Source: an uncultured Eubacterium sp. (lineage in GTDB: Bacteria; Bacillota; Clostridia; Lachnospirales; Lachnospiraceae). From it: a stretch of 13,854 bases of DNA. The translations under genes and the position numbers were made by a program. The stretch is from the NCBI GenBank assembly GCA_902475415.1, contig CABRZK010000032.1:1-13854 (forward strand). Direction: 5' to 3'. Numbering within the stretch: the first letter of the stretch is position 1; each line of letters starts with the position of its first letter. Shown in pieces: positions 13,100 through 13,854 of this stretch. The notes under the pieces are model-generated. The model was given only the letters and a program-made list of their open reading frames with translations, was not told the DNA's origin and searched no databases.

Positions 13100-13854
13100 T
13101 TATTTTGCGTAATCTGTTACACGGCTTTCACGAATAACATTTACTTTGATCTGACCCGGATATTCCAATTCAGCTTCAATCTGTTTTGAAACGTCTCTGG
13201 CCAGAAGTACCATATCTGCATCACTGATCTGCTCAGGTACAACCATAATACGAACTTCTCTGCCCGCCTGAACTGCAAAAGATTTGTCTACTCCCTTGAA
13301 ACTGTTTGTGATATCTTCCAGTTTCTTTAATCTGTTTGAATATGTTTCCAGTGTCTCTCTACGCGCACCTGGTCTTGCTGCTGAAATGGTATCAGCGGCC
13401 TGTACCAGACATGCAATCAGGCTCTCTGGCTCTACATCACCATGATGAGCTTCTACTGCATTGATAACTGTCGCAGACTCCTTGAACTTTCTACAAAGCT
13501 CAACACCTAACTGGATGTGAGAACCTTCCATCTCATGGTCAACAGATTTACCGATATCATGCAGAAGTCCTGCACGTTTGGCAACTCTGACATCCACACC
13601 GATCTCAGCTGCGAGCAGTCCACTTAACTGTGCAACTTCGATAGAATGTTTCAGTGCATTCTGACCATAGCTAGTACGGAATTTCATACGTCCTAACAGA
13701 CGTACCAGTTCCGGATGAATACCATGTACACCTACTTCAAGTGTAGCGGCCTCACCTTCCTCACGGATCATACTCTCTACTTCTTTCTGTGCCTTCTCCA
13801 CCATCTCTTCGATTCTGGCCGGATGGATACGTCCATCTACGATCAGTTTCTCAA
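13100..13854 (-). CDS. rny: Ribonuclease Y, C-terminal 251 residues, cut by window edge
   Basis: RNase Y is the membrane-anchored endoribonuclease that starts mRNA decay in many Firmicutes. The frame stays open to the right edge, so the ATG at 13804 is internal. The visible part begins with EKLIVDGRIHPARIEEMV, the linker after the KH domain. It then has the HD-domain motifs YGQNALKHSIEVA and AGLLHDIGKSVDHE (the metal-binding His-Asp pair), EAHHGDVEPES, AADTISAARPGARRE (a very conserved block), and the end block EYPGQIKVNVIRESRVTDYAK. The full protein is normally about 520 residues; the membrane anchor, coiled coil and most of the KH domain lie outside. It is the downstream end of its transcript, with a strong terminator after the stop codon. 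Confidence 0.96.
   Translation of the reverse strand, partial: EKLIVDGRIHPARIEEMVEKAQKEVESMIREEGEAATLEVGVHGIHPELVRLLGRMKFRTSYGQNALKHSIEVAQLSGLLAAEIGVDVRVAKRAGLLHDIGKSVDHEMEGSHIQLGVELCRKFKESATVINAVEAHHGDVEPESLIACLVQAADTISAARPGARRETLETYSNRLKKLEDITNSFKGVDKSFAVQAGREVRIMVVPEQISDADMVLLARDVSKQIEAELEYPGQIKVNVIRESRVTDYAK

Overview
The window looks like a chromosomal segment of an obligately anaerobic gut Firmicute, most likely Lachnospiraceae. The support is moderate G+C, strong Shine-Dalgarno sites, near-consensus sigma-A promoters, ribonuclease Y, a GH112 galactosyl-N-acetylhexosamine-type phosphorylase, a clostridial-looking biotin synthase, and a large DUF5107/TPR protein. This placement is an inference from protein families; no rRNA or other taxonomic marker is present.

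Layout. Minus strand, 1-3830: the N-terminal 444 residues of a GH112 phosphorylase (runs off the left edge), undecaprenyl-diphosphate phosphatase uppP with its own promoter, and a probable mutT-esterase operon. At 3998-4959 lies an AT-rich two-gene module: a 75-aa HTH protein followed by a 179-aa protein resembling a domain I associate with phage/ICE-borne BECR-like nucleases. The same palindromic operator core sits just downstream of a -10 box before each gene, and a near-consensus promoter points antisense into the second gene. This toxin-antitoxin-like module is the best candidate for an undescribed system. Next come a 1153-aa DUF5107 + TPR protein (minus) and a divergent AraC-type regulator (plus), forming a probable sugar-responsive pair around a 408-bp regulatory region.

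From 10172 to 11995, bioB and bioY lie behind a textbook BirA operator that overlaps the -35 box. The BioB has a serine where the classical enzyme has a [2Fe-2S]-ligating cysteine, which suggests the anaerobe-type (type II) enzyme. The right end holds a YfcE-like phosphodiesterase and the C-terminal part of RNase Y (runs off the right edge), both on the minus strand.

Three intergenic regions (about 1380, 9871 and 12206) carry copies of one hairpin repeat with compensatory stem changes. The middle copy is the end of a roughly 190-bp, strongly structured, apparently non-coding region with a GNRA tetraloop on the minus strand. The third copy has been split exactly at its loop by a 109-111-bp MITE-like element with terminal inverted repeats and a target-site duplication. 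Together they suggest relics of an IS200/IS605-like or similar palindrome-bearing mobile family.
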